DNA of 33,899 nucleotides from an uncultured Garciella sp. (GTDB taxonomy: Bacteria > Bacillota > Clostridia > Eubacteriales > Garciellaceae). This document shows, piece by piece, positions 17,301 through 25,035 of the stretch. The stretch covers positions 1 to 33,899 of the forward strand of contig USMD01000004.1 in NCBI GenBank assembly GCA_900555725.1, in the 5' to 3' direction. The position numbers and the translations under genes were made by a program. Numbering within the stretch: the first letter of the stretch is position 1; every line of letters begins with the position of its first letter. The notes beneath the pieces are model-generated. The model searched no databases and had not been told where the DNA came from. It saw nothing but the letters and a program-made list of their open reading frames with translations.

Positions 17301-18624
17301 GCTTAAGAAAATAGATAACAAGTATAGAAAAGTGAAGTTTACTGAAGAAATGAGAAAAACCCATACCATTTTAGCACCAGAAATGTCACCAATGCATTTT
17401 CAATTTTTACAGGAAGCCATACAGGAATCCGGTTATAATGTGGTGGTATTGCCATCAGAGGATAGAGGTGCTGTAGATGTAGGATTAAAATATGTAAATA
17501 ACGATGCTTGCTACCCTGCAATCCTTGTTACAGGACAGTTAATAGAAGCTTTACAATCAGGAAAGTATGATATCAATAATACTTCTTTAGTAATTACCCA
17601 AACAGGGGGAGGTTGTAGAGCTACCAATTATATAGGGTTTATTAGAAAAGCATTAAGGGATGCCGGTTTTGAACATGTTCCTGTGATTTCCATTAGTGCC
17701 AATGGAATTGAGCATAATCCAGGATTTAAGTATAGCTTAGGAATGTTAAATAAGATCATGATGGCTGTAATCTATGGAGATACCCTAATGAATGTATTAT
17801 TTAGAGTAAGACCTTATGAAAAAATTAAGGGTTCTGCCAATGCTCTATATGAAAAATGGGTCAAAATATGCTTAGAATCCTTGAAAAAGGCAGATAGAAA
17901 AACCTTTAAAGAAAATATAAATCGTATGGTAAAAGAGTTTGATGAATTGGAAATTATCAATGAAGTGAAGCCAAAGGTTGGTTTAGTAGGAGAAATTCTT
18001 GTAAAATTCCATCCTACTGCCAATAATAATGTAGTAGATATTGTAGAAAAAGAAGGAGCAGAGGCAGTAATGCCAGGCCTTACAGATTTCTTCCTATATT
18101 GCGCTTATAATACTGACTATAAGTATAAAAAAATAAATGGAAGTAAAAAAGGACAACTTTTAGGAAAGTTTGCTATTCAAGCAATGGAATTTTATCGAGG
18201 TGTCTACAGAAAAGCAATCCAAAAGAGCAAAAGATTTATGGTACCTAGTCTTATACAAGAGATAGCAAAGGGAGCTTCTAGGGTTGTTTCCCTAGGCAAT
18301 CAAACAGGAGAAGGTTGGTTTTTAACAGGAGAGATGGTTGAACTAATTGAAAGTGGAGTAAAAAATATTATTTGTATGCAGCCCTTTGCTTGTTTACCAA
18401 ATCATGTAACTGGAAAGGGAATCATTAAGGAGTTAAAAAGAATCTATCCTGGTACTAATGTCGTTGCCGTAGATTATGATCCAGGGGCCAGTGAGGTCAA
18501 TCAATTAAATAGAATTAAACTTATGATTTCTACCGCCTTTGAAAATATAAAGGAAGAGAATCCATCCAAGGAATCCCCAAAATCCTATGAAGATAAGGAA
18601 TGCAGGGAAGTTGAAGGATATTAA
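14332..18624 (+). CDS. Large acyl-CoA dehydratase activase (double ASKHA ATPase with DUF2229)
   Basis: This 1430-residue protein belongs to the BadF/BadG/BcrA/BcrD activase family. Its smaller members inject ATP-energised electrons into 2-hydroxyacyl-CoA dehydratases or benzoyl-CoA reductases. Two ASKHA ATPase domains occur in tandem: about 5-265 (GIDIGSTTIKT, with Cys125 in NGTCAGGTGSF) and about 320-590 (GIDAGSTTTK, with Cys445 and Cys449 in ACSAGCGSF). Near 606-635 lies a CGLC-x3-C plus C cluster that could bind iron-sulphur. DUF2229 (about 673-900) and a dehydratase-subunit-like C-terminal part follow. No dehydratase subunits lie nearby, so the partner is unknown. The AAGGAGG site (14298-14304) is 27 bases from the only in-frame start, with a small hairpin between them. 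Confidence 0.88.
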   Translation: MKNLFHIGIDIGSTTIKTVVLNSKENIIYSRYERHYADIKKKLREILQGAYNLLRNSQLTVTITGSAGMGIANTLDIPFTQEVVASSKAIKTYYPQTDVVIELGGEDAKITYLKDGVEQRMNGTCAGGTGSFIDQMASLMKVDTTQLNELAKNYHTIYPIAARCGVFAKTDVQPLINEGVAKENIAVSVFQAIVIQTISGLACGRPIRGNVAFLGGPLYFLSELRKRFVEVLQLKEEQVIFPKNAQLFVALGAALASMEEKPISFQSLMDKVEALDTSTIIETTRLDPLFENEKEYQEFRNRHEKNAVKRKDLKDFEGECFLGIDAGSTTTKVALIDKEGTLLYTHYGSNQGSPLKSTIDILKELYSILPSKAKIVNATVTGYGEGLLKAALKVDIGEIETVAHYKAAEFFCPGVDFILDIGGQDMKCLKIKDGIIDSIKLNEACSAGCGSFLDTFAESLGLSIGEFAAEALTARSPVDLGSRCTVFMNSRVKQAQKEGASIGDISAGLSYSVIKNALYKVIKIRNPKELGEKIVVQGGTFYNDAVLRSFEKLTERQVIRPDIAGLMGAFGAALIARERYQEGYETILLNEQQLNNFDIKTNVARCGLCANNCLLTINRFGNGEKFISGNRCERGAGKQKRNNTLPNLFQYRYDKVFQYEPLPEEKAKRGTVGIPRVLNIYENYPFWFTFFTKLGFRVELSDRSSAKIYEKGIETIPSESVCYPGKLVHGHIMNLVEKGIKFIFYPCITHEQQEDAGADNHFNCPIVQSYPEVIKNNMDVLREKDILYMKPFLPYDDREKMAKRVYEEFKGFYISKKEIKESIQKAYREQDKFKKDIQKNGEETLKFMRKNNLKGIVLAGRPYHIDPQINHGIPEMINSLGLAVLTEDSVAHLGKIDRSLRVVDQWVYHTRLYRAASFVAQQKDLELVQLNSFGCGLDAVTTDQTEEILKGNSKVYTTIKIDEGNNLGAARIRLRSLKATMLEREKNGIELKKIDNKYRKVKFTEEMRKTHTILAPEMSPMHFQFLQEAIQESGYNVVVLPSEDRGAVDVGLKYVNNDACYPAILVTGQLIEALQSGKYDINNTSLVITQTGGGCRATNYIGFIRKALRDAGFEHVPVISISANGIEHNPGFKYSLGMLNKIMMAVIYGDTLMNVLFRVRPYEKIKGSANALYEKWVKICLESLKKADRKTFKENINRMVKEFDELEIINEVKPKVGLVGEILVKFHPTANNNVVDIVEKEGAEAVMPGLTDFFLYCAYNTDYKYKKINGSKKGQLLGKFAIQAMEFYRGVYRKAIQKSKRFMVPSLIQEIAKGASRVVSLGNQTGEGWFLTGEMVELIESGVKNIICMQPFACLPNHVTGKGIIKELKRIYPGTNVVAVDYDPGASEVNQLNRIKLMISTAFENIKEENPSKESPKSYEDKECREVEGY

Positions 18625-18633
18625 AAATAAAAC

Positions 18634-18672
18634 AAAAGGCTCCTTTCTTTGTCCTTAGAAAGGGGCTTTTAT
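18634..18672. terminator. Bidirectional terminator between activase and spore protein genes
   Basis: AAAAGGCTCCTTTCT (18634-18648) pairs with AGAAAGGGGCTTTT (18657-18670) through a mostly perfect stem with one bulge and one wobble. Runs of A and T on the two sides serve the rightward activase and the leftward spore protein gene. Confidence 0.85.
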
Positions 18673-18681
18673 CATAAGAAA

Positions 18682-18888
18682 CTATTTATCAATTAATTTC
18701 TTTTCAAATTCCTCTACCATTTTTTTAGTCATTAATCCTCCTATGGGGCCACCTACTGCGCCATTTAATCTGGAAGATTGATTCCCTTTATATTCTTTAC
18801 TCAGTTTTAAACCAATTTCATTTGCAAATTCTACTTTCATTTTATCCAGTGCTTCTTTCGCCTCTGGAACTAAAGGTCTCCTGCTCAT
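18682..18888 (-). CDS. Alpha/beta-type small acid-soluble spore protein
   Basis: A 68-residue DNA-binding protein that coats and protects spore DNA, and is degraded at germination by the protease GPR. The sequence has the family layout: LVPEAKEALDKMKVEFANEIG with the GPR-type cleavage segment around VEFANEIG, then LNGAVGGPIGGLMTKKMVEEFEK. The start at 18888 (MSRRPLVP) follows AGGAGGTGT; a longer frame to 18918 lacks a ribosome site. The expected sigma-G promoter could not be placed with confidence. This gene is direct evidence that the host makes endospores. Confidence 0.93.
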   Translation of the reverse strand: MSRRPLVPEAKEALDKMKVEFANEIGLKLSKEYKGNQSSRLNGAVGGPIGGLMTKKMVEEFEKKLIDK

Positions 18889-18950
18889 ATTTACACCTCC
18901 TATTTTTATTAGTTTCATTCTTTTTTAATGAAAATATACTTAAAAATAAT

Positions 18951-18979
18951 TTGACTTAGATATTTTTGTATGGAATAAT
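18951..18979 (+). promoter_or_regulatory. Candidate promoter of the YyaL-like gene
   Basis: TTGACT (18951-18956), a 17-base spacer and AATAAT (18974-18979). A TATAAT also occurs at 18992-18997 but lacks a matching -35 box. Confidence 0.45.
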
Positions 18980-19023
18980 GGCTTGTTTGTATATAATAAG
19001 GAAATGAAAGGAGTGTTTGAAAA

Positions 19024-21069
19024 GTGATGAAACACAAATTTACGAATCGTTTGATTGATGAAAAATCTCCTTATTTATTGCAACATGCCTATAATCCAGT
19101 AGATTGGTATCCTTGGGGAGAAGAAGCCTTTGAAAAAGCCAAAAGAGAAGATAAATTAATATTTCTTTCTATTGGCTATTCCACCTGTCATTGGTGCCAT
19201 GTGATGGAAAGAGAGTCTTTTGAAGATGAAGAGGTAGCTAGTATATTAAATGAAAATTTTATCTCTATTAAGGTAGATAGGGAAGAAAGACCAGATTTAG
19301 ATACTATTTATATGACTTTTTGTCAAGCAATGACTGGACAAGGGGGGTGGCCCCTTACAGTACTTTTAACACCGGATAAAAAGCCTTTTTATGCAGGAAC
19401 CTATTTTCCAAAGGAAGACAGGGGAAACTTAATAGGATTAATGAGCTTATTAAAAAAAGTTAGTGGGCTGTGGAGGGATAGAAGAGAGGATATCCTAAAT
19501 TCTAGTGAAAAAATAGTAAAAGCCATAAAAGATTATGCAGAGCATAAAGAGCAGCAAGGGATAGAGAGTTATGTGTTAGGGGAAGCCTATGATTATTTCA
19601 AAGGAAACTTCGATGAAAACTATGGTGGATTTGGATATGCTCCTAAATTTCCTACTCCTCATAATTTAAGATTCCTATTGAGATATTGGTATTTAAAAAA
19701 GGACAAAAGAGCTTTAGAAATGGTAGAAAAAACTTTAAAAAACATGTATACAGGAGGCATTTATGATCATATTGGATATGGATTTTCAAGATATTCCACC
19801 GATATAGAATGGTTAGTACCTCATTTTGAAAAAATGTTATATGACAATGCCCTCTTAGCAATGACTTATTTAGAAACCTATCAAGTGACAGAAAATGAGT
19901 TTTATAAAACGGTAGCAGAGGAGATCTTTACCTATGTCCTAAGGGATATGACCCATTCTGAAGGAGGGTTTTACTGCGCAGAAGATGCAGATTCTGAGGG
20001 GGAAGAGGGTAAATTTTATCTCTGGACAAAGGATGAAATACTAGAAGTATTGGGAAAAGAAGAGGGAGAGATATTTTGTAAAATATTTGATATTACAGAC
20101 CTTGGTAATTTTGAGGGGAAAAACATTCCAAACTTAATCGATCATGGATTCATCGAGGAAAAGAATCGAGAACGAATTCAAAAATGGAAAGAAAAGTTGT
20201 TTCAAGCTCGAGAAAAAAGAGTCCATCCTTACAAGGATGATAAAATACTTACCTCTTGGAATGCTATGATGATAGCGGCTTTGGCAATGGGAGGAAGGAC
20301 ATTGCAGAAGCAAGAATATATAAAAGCAGCGCAACGAGCCTTGAATTTTATACTAAAAAATATGAGAGATTCGAATGGACGTTTGTACGCCCGTTTTCGA
20401 GATGGACAAAGGCTTTACTCAGGATATTTAGACGACTATGCTTATCTCGTATGGGCATGTCTTGAGCTGTATGATGCTACTTTTGAATTCCATTATTTAC
20501 AATTAGCAAAAGAGCTAAATAAACAAATGCTTGATTTATTTTGGGACAACGAAAATGACGGTGGGTTATTTTTCTATGGAGAAGATGCAGAAGAATTATT
20601 ATTTAGACCTAAAGAAATTTATGATGGGGCAACTCCCTCTGGAAATTCTATCGCTACCATGAATTTTTTAAGATTAGCGAAACTGTTTGGAGATCCAGAA
20701 TTGGAAAACTATGCTCAAAAACAATTTCAATATTTTGGACAAAGTGTCAATAGTAGTCCTATGTCTCATATTCAATTTCTTATAGCCTATATGTTCTCTA
20801 TGAGTCCTACTAAGGAAATTGTAGTGATAGGGAAGAAAGAAAGCGCCAGAACCCAAGGAATGATAAAAATTCTTCAACAAAGATTTCTCCCTCAAACAGT
20901 GGCAATTGCAGCTTTTGAAGGAGAAAACAAAGAACAAATAGATGAAGAAATTGATTTTATAAAAGATCAAAAAATGATAAAGGGAAAAACTACAGCATAT
21001 ATCTGTGAAAACTTTTCTTGTAGACAACCTATAACGGATATAGAAGAATTTGAAAAAAATCTAAAATGA
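19024..21069 (+). CDS. YyaL/DUF255 family protein (thioredoxin-fold plus six-hairpin barrel)
   Basis: The N-terminal thioredoxin-like domain (about 1-165) has the family signature NPVDWYPWGEEAF and a Cys-x-x-Cys pair in STCHWCHVMERESF near residue 55. The rest (about 180-670) is an alpha/alpha six-hairpin barrel with YAPKFPTPHNLRFL, HFEKMLYDNALL and CAEDADSEGEEGKFYLW. Length is 681 residues, usual for the family. Its biochemical role is not established; relatives are annotated as possible sugar epimerase/isomerase-like or redox proteins. A GTG at 19024 and an ATG at 19027 both follow AAAGGAG; the GTG is slightly better spaced. It stands alone on its strand. Confidence 0.88.
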   Translation: MMKHKFTNRLIDEKSPYLLQHAYNPVDWYPWGEEAFEKAKREDKLIFLSIGYSTCHWCHVMERESFEDEEVASILNENFISIKVDREERPDLDTIYMTFCQAMTGQGGWPLTVLLTPDKKPFYAGTYFPKEDRGNLIGLMSLLKKVSGLWRDRREDILNSSEKIVKAIKDYAEHKEQQGIESYVLGEAYDYFKGNFDENYGGFGYAPKFPTPHNLRFLLRYWYLKKDKRALEMVEKTLKNMYTGGIYDHIGYGFSRYSTDIEWLVPHFEKMLYDNALLAMTYLETYQVTENEFYKTVAEEIFTYVLRDMTHSEGGFYCAEDADSEGEEGKFYLWTKDEILEVLGKEEGEIFCKIFDITDLGNFEGKNIPNLIDHGFIEEKNRERIQKWKEKLFQAREKRVHPYKDDKILTSWNAMMIAALAMGGRTLQKQEYIKAAQRALNFILKNMRDSNGRLYARFRDGQRLYSGYLDDYAYLVWACLELYDATFEFHYLQLAKELNKQMLDLFWDNENDGGLFFYGEDAEELLFRPKEIYDGATPSGNSIATMNFLRLAKLFGDPELENYAQKQFQYFGQSVNSSPMSHIQFLIAYMFSMSPTKEIVVIGKKESARTQGMIKILQQRFLPQTVAIAAFEGENKEQIDEEIDFIKDQKMIKGKTTAYICENFSCRQPITDIEEFEKNLK

Positions 21070-21197
21070 ACAAAATGAAAGAAGCTATGATAAAAAGAAT
21101 GATGATTCGATAGAAAAGTTATAGAGTAGCGGATAAAGATATTTATGACGATATACAAAGATTCAGTCTAGTATCTATTACAATAGTTTTTTTATTT

Positions 21198-21302
21198 GAG
21201 GAAATTGCATCATTGATTTATCAAACACAATCATTTATATCTAGAATATAATAGGATAGTCACATACAGTATTGAAAAAAATCTTATTTATGCAACTTCC
21301 TC
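21198..21302. repeat. 105-bp element with terminal inverted repeats
   Basis: GAGGAAATTGCAT (21198-21210) and ATGCAACTTCCTC (21290-21302) are inverted copies with one mismatch. They enclose about 80 AT-rich bases with no coding capacity. The right arm reaches the stop codon of the leftward Nudix gene. The arm sequence recalls GAGGCTGTTGCAAAAT at 11510. It fits a small non-autonomous transposon remnant. The rest of this gap (21070-21197) contains only a partial copy of the typA-type hairpin repeat, at 21124-21149. Confidence 0.45.
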
Positions 21303-21915
21303 ATTTGTTGAGAATATCAACAAAATTTTTTACTATTCTTGCAGTGAGTCCCCATATTACATAGTCTTTATATTTATAAAAGTACACGGGATATTTTCCC
21401 TTATAAAATTTATAATCCCTTCCGTTGGGCAAAAGATGATAGGGAAAATCTTTAGAAGGACAGGGATGGGTTTCAATGCAATATTCCAAAGGAAGATTTT
21501 CCATAAAAAAATGAATAGGTACAGTAAATAACTGCTCTACTTCTGCACGGTTAAACTCCATATTTTCTATTGTGACATTATGCAAAAGAGCAGCAAAGGG
21601 GTAGATAAAATCATTATAATGGGTGCTAATAGGAGGTAATTCTCCGATGATTTTTATTTTCTTTTGGGGAATGCTTAATTCCTCCATTGTCTCCCTTATA
21701 GCTGCTTTTTTAAAACTTTCACCAAGCTCTCTTTTTCCTCCTGGAAAGGAGATTTCCCCTGGCTGTCTTCTTAACTTACTGGAACGTATCTCAAATAATA
21801 GATGGAAAGTTCTATCTATTTTCATAATGGGTACAAGGATAGAATAATAGCGATAAAAGGAATCCAATCTATTAGAATTTTTCTTTATTTTATTGTATAT
21901 GATATCTATATCCAT
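21301..21915 (-). CDS. Nudix hydrolase, CoA pyrophosphatase type
   Basis: The Nudix box is clear: GGKRELGESFKKAAIRETMEEL (split as GGKRELGE, seven residues, RETMEEL) with the metal-binding Glu residues present. Directly before it, RSSKLRRQPGEISFPGG matches the extra signature of the UPF0035/CoA-diphosphatase subgroup, which cleaves CoA to phosphopantetheine and 3',5'-ADP. About 204 residues. The ATG at 21915 is chosen because AAAGGTGG lies just upstream and overlaps the alternative GTG at 21924. The stop codon lies inside the right arm of a transposon-like repeat, which may have replaced the original 3' flank. Confidence 0.85.
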   Translation of the reverse strand: MDIDIIYNKIKKNSNRLDSFYRYYSILVPIMKIDRTFHLLFEIRSSKLRRQPGEISFPGGKRELGESFKKAAIRETMEELSIPQKKIKIIGELPPISTHYNDFIYPFAALLHNVTIENMEFNRAEVEQLFTVPIHFFMENLPLEYCIETHPCPSKDFPYHLLPNGRDYKFYKGKYPVYFYKYKDYVIWGLTARIVKNFVDILNK

Positions 21916-22049
21916 AAAAACCACCTTTTGTAAAGAATATTTATTATTTATTATACTATTTAAGAAGCTCCGTTAAACAAAATAATAATGGAAAGATTAT
22001 TTTTAGCATAGTATTTTATGGATGAATATAAGGATGATATAAAAATCTA

Positions 22050-22312
22050 TGTTATCGTTGTTTATACCCTGTTTCCCCAGCAACGGTGTAACTCCTTCCT
22101 GTAGTGATATTGGGGTATTAGAAATGATTCCAGGAGTAATAGGCTGTATTCAAGCTTTGGAAGTAATAAAAGTAATTGTAGGTTTTGGAAAGCCCTTATA
22201 TGGACGAATGTTATATTTTGATGGGACAGATTTAGAATTTCAGGAATTTGAATATGAAAAAGTAGAGGATTGTCCCTTATGTGGCAAAAATTCTATCATA
22301 AAAGATTTATAG
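22050..22312 (+). pseudogene. Remnant of a ThiF/MoeB/HesA family adenylyltransferase (C-terminus)
   Basis: The C-terminal 85 or so residues of a MoeB/ThiF-type enzyme, which adenylates the tail of a sulphur-carrier protein, are recognisable: CYRCLYP at 22050-22070, then SCSDIGVLEMIPGVIGCIQALEVIK and the zinc-binding CPLCG near 22285. The CYRCLYP part is in one frame and reaches a TAA at 22089; the rest continues in another frame, so there is at least one frameshift. The ATP-binding N-terminal part is missing altogether, and a stop codon precedes the fragment. The two Cys pairs of the zinc site survive. Confidence 0.82.
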
Positions 22313-22383
22313 GACAATACGAAATAAAATGTAAGCCTAAGATTGTCATTGATAAGGAAGGATAAACTTTTTAAAATTTATTC

Positions 22384-22412
22384 TTGATTTTATCTATAAA
22401 TTTTGCTAAAAT
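22384..22412 (+). promoter_or_regulatory. Promoter of the tRNA pair
   Basis: TTGATT (22384-22389), a 17-base spacer and TAAAAT (22407-22412), 17 bases before the mature tRNA-Gly. Confidence 0.7.
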
Positions 22413-22429
22413 AAACTTATCATTTGATT

Positions 22430-22503
22430 GCGGGTATAGCTCAGTGGTAGAGCCTCGGCTTCCCAAGCCGGTTACGGGAGTTCGATTCTCCTTACCCGCT
22501 CCA
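22430..22503 (+). tRNA. tRNA-Gly (CCC)
   Basis: A complete cloverleaf: acceptor arms GCGGGTA and TACCCGC, D stem GCTC/GAGC, anticodon stem TCGGC/GCCGG around the loop TTCCCAA giving anticodon CCC, and a T loop with TTCGATT. The CCA end is encoded (22501-22503). Confidence 0.95.
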
Positions 22504-22516
22504 TTTTTATATATAG

Positions 22517-22592
22517 GGGACGTTAACTCAGCTGGTAGAGTGTCATCTTGACGTGGTGAAAGTCATAGGTTCGAGTCCTATACGTCCTACCA
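22517..22592 (+). tRNA. tRNA-Val (GAC)
   Basis: Acceptor arms GGGACGT and ACGTCCT, D stem ACTC/GAGT, anticodon stem TCATC/GGTGA around TTGACGT (anticodon GAC), T stem ATAGG/CCTAT with loop TTCGAGT, and an encoded CCA. It lies 13 bases after tRNA-Gly and is probably on the same transcript. Confidence 0.93.
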
Positions 22593-22597
22593 AGCAG

Positions 22598-22625
22598 CTT
22601 CTTTTTTAAGAAGTTTTTTTATTTT
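22598..22625 (+). terminator. Terminator of the tRNA pair
   Basis: CTTCTT and AAGAAG pair around TTTT, followed by a long T-run. It lies five bases after tRNA-Val. Confidence 0.85.
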
Positions 22626-22698
22626 TTGTGTAATTCTAGTTCATTTGTTATAATGAATATAAATTCTTGTGATATAGAATATAAGGGGAGTGGCTTGA

Positions 22699-23469
22699 TT
22701 GAATATTTATTCTTGGAATGTAAATGGAATCAGAGCGATTCAAAAAAAGGGCTTTTTAGATTGGATATCAGAAGAACAACCGGATATATTATGTCTACAA
22801 GAAACTAAAGCTCATGTGGAGCAATTAGAGGAAGAGCTATTACATATCGAAGGATACCATGCATATTTTAGTGAAGGGGAGAGAAAGGGCTATAGTGGTG
22901 TAGCTACCTATACAAAAGAAAAGCCCCTTTCTGTAAAATATGGTATTGGTATTGAAAAATTTGATCGGGAAGGTAGGATATTGATTACGGAATACCCTAA
23001 TTTTATCCTACTAAATATCTACTTTCCCAATGGACAAAAAGATGATGAGCGTCTGCAATATAAAATGGAATTTTATGATGCCATCCTTGATTATTGTAAT
23101 GAATTGAAGGTTCAAGGGAAGAATCTGATTATCTGCGGGGATTATAATACGGCTCATACAGAAATGGATATTAAAAATCCTAAGGCAAATGAAAAACGCT
23201 CTGGATTTTTGCCTATAGAAAGACAATGGATCGATAAATTTATAGAAAATGGTTATATTGATACCTATAGATATCTTCATCCAGAAGTAATAGAATATTC
23301 TTGGTGGAGTTATCGATTTAAAGCTAGGGAAAGAAATGCTGGTTGGAGAATTGATTACTTTTTTGTTTCTAATAATTTTATAGATAAAGTTGTAGAAGCA
23401 AAAATTCTTATCAATATTATGGGTTCGGATCATTGTCCTATAGTGTTATCTATAAGAAATGAAAATTAA
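22699..23469 (+). CDS. xth: Exodeoxyribonuclease III (AP endonuclease)
   Basis: This exonuclease/endonuclease/phosphatase-fold enzyme cuts DNA at abasic sites in base-excision repair. Family motifs occur in order: YSWNVNGIRA, the metal-binding Glu in LCLQETK, the segment GDYNTAHTEMDIKNP, RSGFLPIER, the YSWWSYR and GWRIDYFF strands, and the catalytic GSDHCPI at the C-terminus. Length is 256 residues, normal for ExoIII. The start is a TTG at 22699, eight bases behind AAGGGGAG; no ATG gives the conserved N-terminus. It appears monocistronic, between the tRNA pair and 6S RNA. Confidence 0.95.
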   Translation: MNIYSWNVNGIRAIQKKGFLDWISEEQPDILCLQETKAHVEQLEEELLHIEGYHAYFSEGERKGYSGVATYTKEKPLSVKYGIGIEKFDREGRILITEYPNFILLNIYFPNGQKDDERLQYKMEFYDAILDYCNELKVQGKNLIICGDYNTAHTEMDIKNPKANEKRSGFLPIERQWIDKFIENGYIDTYRYLHPEVIEYSWWSYRFKARERNAGWRIDYFFVSNNFIDKVVEAKILINIMGSDHCPIVLSIRNEN

Positions 23470-23603
23470 AAAGACATTTGTCAAATGAGATATGTTAATG
23501 TAAATAAAGGAAGGAAAATGATTACAGAAGTCTGGGAAATATATTCCTAATAATCTATAAAAATTACTAAATTATTCTCCTTGAAAAAAGAATTTTTCTC
23601 TGC
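23470..23603. other. Leader region ahead of 6S RNA; no gene seen
   Basis: AT-rich and non-coding. A short palindrome CATTTG-T-CAAATG lies just after the exonuclease stop codon but has no T-run. The 6S promoter begins at 23581. Confidence 0.5.
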
Positions 23604-23609
23604 TAAAAT
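23581..23609 (+). promoter_or_regulatory. Promoter of 6S RNA
   Basis: TTGAAA (23581-23586), a 17-base spacer and TAAAAT (23604-23609). It has the same geometry as the his, gltX and tRNA promoters. Transcription would start near 23616. Confidence 0.7.
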
Positions 23610-23629
23610 AAAAATAAATCAAAAACTGT

Positions 23630-23812
23630 TGACATAATCCTGAGATGTTCGAAATGATCCCTATTATTTTGAACCTACATCATAAAAACGGGAGTTCGGG
23701 TTTTAAAATGGATGTTAGGCCATCTTCGAATGGAAGACAGAAGTTTTAAATAGAACACCCACCTAGTTAAGGCTAGGTTGTCAAAATTATAGGGGACGGC
23801 ATTTTGGGTAAG
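23630..23812 (+). ncRNA. ssrS: 6S RNA
   Basis: 6S RNA mimics an open promoter and sequesters housekeeping RNA polymerase in stationary phase. The terminal stem pairs CCTGAGATG (23639-23647) with CATTTTGGG (23800-23808). A second long stem pairs ATCCCTAT...ATTTTGA (about 23657-23672) with TCAAAAT...ATAGGGGA (about 23780-23795). The 3' side of the central bubble contains ACACCCACCTAG...CTAGGTTG, the counterpart of the CACCTTG hairpin in enterobacterial 6S. The 5' CTGAGATGTTCG is also shared with E. coli 6S. The stretch lacks coding potential; an open frame on the minus strand through it is spurious. A strong terminator follows directly. Confidence 0.85.
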
Positions 23813-23841
23813 TAATACCTCCAATAGGAGGTATTTTTTTT
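23813..23841 (+). terminator. Terminator of 6S RNA
   Basis: AATACCTCC (23814-23822) and GGAGGTATT (23827-23835) form a perfect stem with a four-base loop, followed by eight T. Confidence 0.92.
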
Positions 23842-23896
23842 GTTTAACTGAATACATATTAGATGAATAGCCTTTATTAATAGGAGGAGTTATATC

Positions 23897-24709
23897 TTGG
23901 GAAGGAAAAAGAGGAAAACACTAGGAATAAAATTTTATGTCATACTTTTTCTTTTCCTTATATTCATTCTACTTATGTCATTCAATAAACTTTTTCTAGA
24001 TACTCCCCAATATAGTATTAAAGACATATCTTCAACATCCTTAGAAAAATATTTCAATCTAGAAAAAAGATATACTATCTATTGGTATTATTTTGCGGCA
24101 ATGGATGACTTAGGAAGAAAGATGGAAAAGACAGATAACGATAAAAATTATGATAAACTCATTTCCCTTTACCAGTCAAATGGCAAAGATATTGAAAAAG
24201 CACTATCGGACTTTGGGGGTAGAAGATATAAAAAGGATATATTAAAAAAGGTAAAACAATTTGAACAAATAGATCGAGTGTATCGAAATAAAATCTTTCC
24301 TCTACCTAAGGAGATTTCCTATGAATACGATGATACTTGGGGAGCAGACCGTACCTATGGAGGAGAAAGAGCCCATGAGGGTACAGATATTATAGCAGAT
24401 AAGGGGATACCGGTTGTATCAGTGGGAGAAGGGGAAATTACAAATATTGGCTGGAATGAATTAGGGGGCTGGAGAATCGGAGTTATGGGTCAGGACGGTA
24501 TTTATTATTATTATGCTCATTTAGATAAATATAAAAAGGATATAGAAAAGGGACAAAAGGTAGACAAAGGAGATATTTTAGGCTATGTAGGAAATACAGG
24601 CTATGGTCCAGAGGGAACCAGTGGAAAGTTTGTTGATCATTTACATTTTGCAATGTATGAAAAGGATATTGCAGTGAACCCTTATCCTTTTTTAAAGGCT
24701 TGGGAGTAA
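23897..24709 (+). CDS. Membrane-anchored M23 family peptidase (LytM-type)
   Basis: A 270-residue protein with a basic N-terminus and one hydrophobic segment (about residues 11-29) that would anchor or export it. The C-terminal half is a zinc metallopeptidase of family M23, which cuts peptidoglycan cross-bridges. The ligand motif RAHEGTDI supplies His and Asp near residues 159-163, VGEGEITNIG is the usual beta-hairpin, and HLHFAMY near the C-terminus supplies the H-x-H pair. The catalytic set is complete, so it is likely active outside the membrane. The start is a TTG at 23897, seven bases behind AGGAGGAG. It could serve cell-wall growth or sporulation; the context does not decide. Confidence 0.88.
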   Translation: MGRKKRKTLGIKFYVILFLFLIFILLMSFNKLFLDTPQYSIKDISSTSLEKYFNLEKRYTIYWYYFAAMDDLGRKMEKTDNDKNYDKLISLYQSNGKDIEKALSDFGGRRYKKDILKKVKQFEQIDRVYRNKIFPLPKEISYEYDDTWGADRTYGGERAHEGTDIIADKGIPVVSVGEGEITNIGWNELGGWRIGVMGQDGIYYYYAHLDKYKKDIEKGQKVDKGDILGYVGNTGYGPEGTSGKFVDHLHFAMYEKDIAVNPYPFLKAWE

Positions 24710-25035
24710 TTAACTCCTTTGATTTATTCTACAATAATATTTATATTTCTCAAGCGTAAAGACTCTCGCTCTTGCTCCACAAGACCTTGACAAATATAAA
24801 TACTACTGTATTGGGTAGTTAAGATGGAAGGATTCTATATGGGCATTTTTATTTGGTGTAGTATAGGGAATTCTTTCATGTTCTAGTTCTAGCTTTGTAT
24901 AGCTATTTTCAAAATGAAAGCTTGTAAACTGCGCCCCAAAAATTCACAGCTTTTGGTCTCTATTATTTCAAGGATATACTCTTTGATTTGTTCATCACAT
25001 ACTCTATTTTTTTCCTTATCTAAGATTGCAAGAAA
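24710..25035. other. Gene-free, decayed stretch
   Basis: I see no intact gene, RNA or terminator that I can support. The stretch leads into a recognisable fragment of a regulator (25036 onwards), so it may be the worn remainder of that gene's middle part, but no domain can be read in it. Confidence 0.4.

Noticed and set aside
23617..23841. c-di-AMP (ydaO) riboswitch controlling the M23 peptidase
   Set aside because: Such switches often precede cell-wall hydrolases, but the conserved ydaO core is not seen. The terminal stem and bubble sequence match 6S RNA instead.
23675..23857. 60-codon minus-strand open frame
   Set aside because: It lies across the 6S RNA stems and its terminator. Structure and sequence landmarks explain the region without a protein.
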